Of a DNA stretch of 64,000 nt, positions 60,201 to 64,000 are shown one piece after another. The stretch spans positions 6,572,001-6,636,000 of the forward strand of contig NC_056049.1 in NCBI RefSeq assembly GCF_004379255.2, written 5' to 3'. The stretch is from Salvia splendens (taxonomy: Eukaryota > Streptophyta > Magnoliopsida > Lamiales > Lamiaceae). The notes under the pieces were generated by a model. It had not been told where the DNA came from, ran no database searches, and saw only the letters and a list, made by a program, of their open reading frames with translations. The position numbers and the translations under genes were made by a program. Each line of letters begins with the position of its first letter. The stretch's first letter is position 1.

Positions 60201-62921
60201 ATAATGAATATAAGGGAACAAATAAATTAAATCTCCAAGTAGGAAATAATAGGGGTGGGGGCCGAAAATTCTTGGGTCATTGCACAAGGATATTATTTAA
60301 ATCCCCAATTAAATAGAATGTGATTTAAATTTGGTAATTTCTTTATGGAAAAGGCTCCCATAAAATAGGTAACAATTATTTAAATTCCCACAAGGAAAAA
60401 TATAAGTATAGGGGCGTGTGATATGGAGGAGAATAGAAGGAAAATATTCACACCCCAATTAATTAGACATAAGAATTTATTTGAATAAAAAAAAGGATTC
60501 CACAAAATAGGAAACAAATAAAATATTCTCCAAAATTTATTGGAGGGGGCCGAAAAATTAGGCTCAAATAGCCAAGGCAAAAATCCCAACTCTCTATTTA
60601 TTTTGGGGTGAAGAAATAAAATATAACATGATTTAATTGGATTATATTCAAAAGAAGAGAGTCAATAAAGCACCAATTAAATCAAATGAAAAATAATCCA
60701 ATCTCCTATTGGAGATTTTCGAAACTCCCAAGGATAAAAGGATGGAGTTCGAATTTCATGTAGTGTAATTTAAGGTCCATTGGTTTGGATTTAATTTGGA
60801 ATAATGCCCCAAAATAATTAATTAAATCCACAAAAAAGAAGTACTATTTCAATAATTAGGGAGGGTCGAATTTTTCAATGAATTGACTTGAGAAAGAATA
60901 AATGCATGATCCTATTTATTATTTCCCCTCATTGGAAAAAAATAAAAACTCAAGCTCATCATTCACATTAACCACGACAGTTTATTTCACGCAACTCACT
61001 TAATCACATAGAAACAAAAGTTTCATAAATTCCAATAACGTATTAAAAGAGTCACAAAAGTTTGGGATGTTACATTTCTACTTGATCATCTCAAATAGAT
61101 TGATCGCTTGAATTAGAAGATCGAGTTACCAGTTTATCATCAAGTTTTTAAGCTATTCAAGTGTTTGTTTCAACATAGTGGATACCAAAGTTTGAGCTAT
61201 TGTAACTTGAATTAAGTTTTAAGCTATTTGGTGTCGAATTGATTTCGTGTTTGTAAACAGTTTGGGATGGCCAGTGCACTTGAAACCTTATGCGGGCAGG
61301 CCTTTGGAGCAGAGCAGTAAGAGAAGCTAGGACTTTACACCAATGCTTCAATTGTATGTCTTCTTCTAGTCTGTTTACCACTCTCTCTTTTGTGGATCTT
61401 TATGGAAAAATTGCAGATATATATCTGTCAAGATCCTTCGATTTCTCATGAAGCCGGCCATTACGCTATATGGCTTATCCCTGCGTTATTCGGTTATGCT
61501 ATTCTCCAAGCACTGATCCGATACCTGCAAACGCAAAGTCTGATCGTTCCCATGGTTTGGAGCTCCATTGCAGCGCTGTTTTTCCATGTACCTGTTTGCT
61601 GGGCTTTAGTGTTCAAGGCCTAGGCACAGCAGGGGCAGCATTAGCGATCGGCTTATGTTATTGGTTCAATGTGATTTTACTTCTTTCGTATGTCAACTAC
61701 TCTTCGACTTGCAAGAGAACCCGTGCACCATTTGATAAAAGCGTCTTGTCGGGTATGAGGGAGTTTTCGCGCTTTGCTGTCCCTTCCGCTGTCATGGTCT
61801 GGTAATAAAAACATTGGTTTTTTGTCTAGATTATCTTTATCTGATAGCATCTAACATGTTGAACATGGCAATCAATACAGCCTTGAATGGTGGTCTTGTG
61901 AAATTTTGGTATTGCTCTCTGGTCTTTTGCCTAATCCGCAACTTGAGACTTCGGTTCTTTCGTTATGGTACTGTTATCCATTCAACCTTCTAAAATAAAC
62001 GAGTGAAAGTTGATTCGTCTAAATATATGATATATACTATCTCCTTTGATCTTTGCACAGCCTCATGATTGCTTCGTTGCACTACTTCATTCCGTATTCC
62101 GTTGGTGCAGCTGCAAGGTTAGCGCTTCGAATCTAACTGTGTGCAATTTTCACTGGTTTGCTGCACTATCTGACTGTACACTCATGCCTAACATTTTTTA
62201 GCACGAGAGTTTCAAACGAGGGCACGAGCTTCAGTTTATGCTGCAGGCTTTCTTTCAATAGCTGAGGCGATAGTTGCTTGCACATTTCTCCTCAGCCTGA
62301 GTAATATTGTGGGATACGCATTCAGTAACGAGAAAGAAGTTGTCGATTATCTCAGAGAGCTCGTTCCATTCATTTGCCTCTTGCTTGCAATGGACTGTAT
62401 CCAAGCAGTGCTTTCAGGTTTGGCCTCAACTCCCCTGTTCTTGGCATTTTCTTCTCTTTCATATGGCGAAACTCAACGAGTACGATAAACATAGCCAAAA
62501 TTACACACATACACATATTTGAGATGACCAATAACACTAGATTATGTGTTGCATTTACTAGGAGTGGCAAGAGGTTGTGGATGGCAGCATCTGGGTGCTT
62601 ACGTGAATCTTGGAGCGTATTATCTGGTCGGACTACCTGCAGCGGTTACTCTGGGTTTCGTGTTTCATTGGCGGGGAAAGGGTCTATGGCTCGGGCTGAA
62701 CATGGGATCGATAGTGCAATCAACGTTGTTATGCTTGGTGACATGTTCAACCAACTGGAGGAAACAGGTTTAGTACATTATATTTTCTCCTTTTACAATC
62801 TGTTTTTTGTCTGTTACAATATATCTGCACTTGATATTGAGCAACATTGCAGGCATCAATGGCTCGACAACGAATTTTCGAGGGCACGATAGCTCCAGAT
62901 CATGAAAAGGTTTTGGCATGA
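57221..62921 (+). pseudogene. Second MATE/DTX transporter gene, decayed
   Basis: All seven exons of a MATE gene can be placed: 57221-57463, 61261-61802, 61881-61967, 62061-62117, about 62203-62417, 62562-62767 and 62853-62921. The exon plan matches the intact MATE gene at 49326-51643, so it is a tandem paralogue. Exon 1 is intact ([15 protein letters not shown], then [19 protein letters not shown]). In exon 2 a TAA stands where the AEQYEKLG-type Tyr is expected, at about 61318-61320. A base is missing near 61619, so the frame ends at TAG. Exon 5 lacks roughly 20 bp after SNEG/SNE, losing the LGAGN part of the SNELGAGN motif and shifting frame. Intron 1 has grown to 3.8 kb through the solo LTR. 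Splice sites are still GT-AG. No functional 12-helix protein can be made. Confidence 0.88.
57650..61074 (+). mobile_element. Solo LTR, same family as 19.7 kb (copy 2), in a MATE intron
   Basis: 3.4 kb beginning TGTCACGACCGCCCATAC and ending TTTGGGATGTTACA, related over most of its length to 19689-22483 (for example CATGCAGGGCTGAGTACTTG and TACCAGTGATCTCGAGTTTT in both). It has the same start hairpin (57651-57662 with 57684-57695). The flanks GCTTT and TTTCT do not match, so the duplication is decayed or the LTR arose by recombination between elements. It fills most of intron 1 of the MATE pseudogene, in the sense orientation. Confidence 0.75.
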
Positions 62922-63268
62922 AAATCTTGGACATTCTTATACCTCCAAACTAAATACTTTAAGATATATGGAAAGAAATTTTTAGGCATCGAGTTTCTAT
63001 AAAAAGGGTGTCTAGATTGGCTATCAGTTTCCATTAGTTTTACTGAAAGATCGATTTTTAATTTCTGTATTTATATTCTTTTTTTAAATATTTTTATGTT
63101 ATTCTTCAATTGTTCATGTATTGTTGATGAAAATCGACATTGATGTAAGATATAAAAGTCCATTTACCAACTTGCATCATCATCAGCAGCAATAGCAGCC
63201 CGGGACATATCGAAACTTTTATATTAATCTCTTTACTATTTATAAGATGGAATTTCATGTCACATTAA
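62922..63268. other. 3' region of the MATE pseudogene
   Basis: AT-rich DNA with no coding signal; probably the former 3' UTR and spacer. Confidence 0.45.
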
Positions 63269-63271
63269 TAA

Positions 63272-64000
63272 GAGCATCCACAACCGTGCTCTTGCCAGCG
63301 AGCACGGTTGTGGGCCCGGACCCACTTTTTCTGCCCGCTCTCTGGCAAGAGCACAACACCCACAATTGTGCTCTTCCGCAAGGACGAGCACAATTCAATT
63401 TAAAATTCAATTAAACAAAAACATTTTCATAATATTAAAATTCATTAAAAAACCTAAATAATATTACAAATGACAAATAAAATAAAAACGGCATAATTTA
63501 AATCCTAAAAGTTAAAAATTACATAATTAAAATACTAAAAATTAAAAATTACATAATTAGACTCCTCAAAATTAAAAATTACATAATTAAAATCCTAAAA
63601 TTTGAGATTGAGGGAGTTGTTTGGTATAGTGTCATTTTTTGTGTTTGAAATGAAACTATTTATAGATGAAAGTATGAATTTTGGGGTAAAAATAATGAAA
63701 AAAATAAATTAAAAGTGTGGAAAAAATGGATATATTTTACTAGGAAGTGGGAAAATATTTTTTTTATTAATTTTGAATTTTTCAGATTTTTTCGATTTAA
63801 AAAAAAAATAATAAAAAAATGATAAATCAACGGGCCAATCAGAGCATGCCACGTCGACGCCTCGTGCTCTTGCCGCTGGCACGGACGTGCTCTTAGCTAA
63901 GAGCACGTCCGTGCCAGCGGCAAGAGCGCAGCGGCGGCGGAGCTCGTCCTTGCCAGCGGCACGGACGGACGGACGTCGTCCGTCCACCGTTGTGGATGCT
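63272..64000. mobile_element. Harbinger/Tourist-type MITE, cut by the right edge
   Basis: The left end GAGCATCCACAACCG follows TAA (63269-63271), and the window ends in CGTTGTGGATGCT, the inverse of the left end lacking its last base. The unit is therefore about 730 bp with long inverted ends. It contains a hairpin near the left end (CCACAACCGTGCTC at 63278 and its exact complement to 63313) and a perfect 62-bp palindrome near the right end. The middle is AT-rich with three AAAATTAAAAATTACATAAT units (63500-63590). No transposase is present. Confidence 0.8.
63866..63927. repeat. Perfect 62-bp palindrome without loop
   Basis: Arms 63866-63896 and 63897-63927 are exact reverse complements meeting at TTAG/CTAA; the arm starts GCTCTTGCCGCTGGCACGG. 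It can form a 31-bp hairpin or cruciform. It lies inside the MITE at the right edge. Confidence 0.92.

Noticed and set aside
57645..61079. Perfect target duplication for the second solo LTR
   Set aside because: GCTTT on the left and TTTCT on the right do not match at any offset I tried.

Overview
The window is nuclear DNA of a flowering plant, a eudicot. Genes have short exons and AT-rich introns, intergenic DNA is AT-rich, and it is filled with plant-type LTR retrotransposons, TRIMs and MITEs. I would guess Lamiales (Salvia-like) from the general look, but nothing in the sequence proves the family.

Host genes, left to right: the 5' part of an AR401/EEF1A-lysine-methyltransferase-2-like gene (minus, runs off the left edge); a DUF4228/PADRE gene with an in-frame stop (minus, 16.5-17.1 kb); a DNA ligase 6 (LIG6) gene, an SNM1/beta-CASP nuclease fused to an ATP-dependent ligase, with several frame-breaking lesions (plus, 24.7-33.9 kb); an intact histone chaperone ASF1 gene (plus, 34.9-36.7 kb); an intact C2H2-type acidic nuclear protein gene (minus, 37.4-39.5 kb); a truncated OVATE-family-like fragment (41.0-41.5 kb); an intact MATE/DTX transporter (plus, 49.3-51.6 kb); a duplicated MATE exon-1 fragment (55.2 kb); and a second MATE gene that is a pseudogene (57.2-62.9 kb). 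From memory, methyltransferase-LIG6-ASF1-MATE-MATE is also the order on Arabidopsis chromosome 1 (At1g66680 to At1g66780), so this looks like an old conserved block widened by transposons.

Mobile DNA: a PIF/Harbinger-like element with a decayed ORF1 (4.2-6.0 kb); a complete, apparently very young Ty3/gypsy element of Tat type on the minus strand (8.6-16.2 kb), with LTRs that look identical and gag-pro separated from pol by one UAG in a read-through-like context; two long related solo LTRs (19.7-22.5 kb and 57.7-61.1 kb, the second inside an intron of the MATE pseudogene); a Ty1/copia element with mutated pol (41.6-46.7 kb); two TRIM-type elements; two copies of one MITE in opposite orientation; and a Harbinger-type MITE reaching the right edge and carrying a perfect 62-bp palindrome.

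How the genes relate: LIG6 (end processing and ligation) and ASF1 (histone supply at forks and repair sites) both serve genome maintenance. ASF1 has an E2F-like site and an 18-bp palindrome upstream. Several host genes show fresh loss-of-function changes next to intact neighbours, which fits a duplicated (for example polyploid) genome in which the other copy carries the function, or in part residual assembly errors. No CRISPR, tRNA or rRNA genes were seen.
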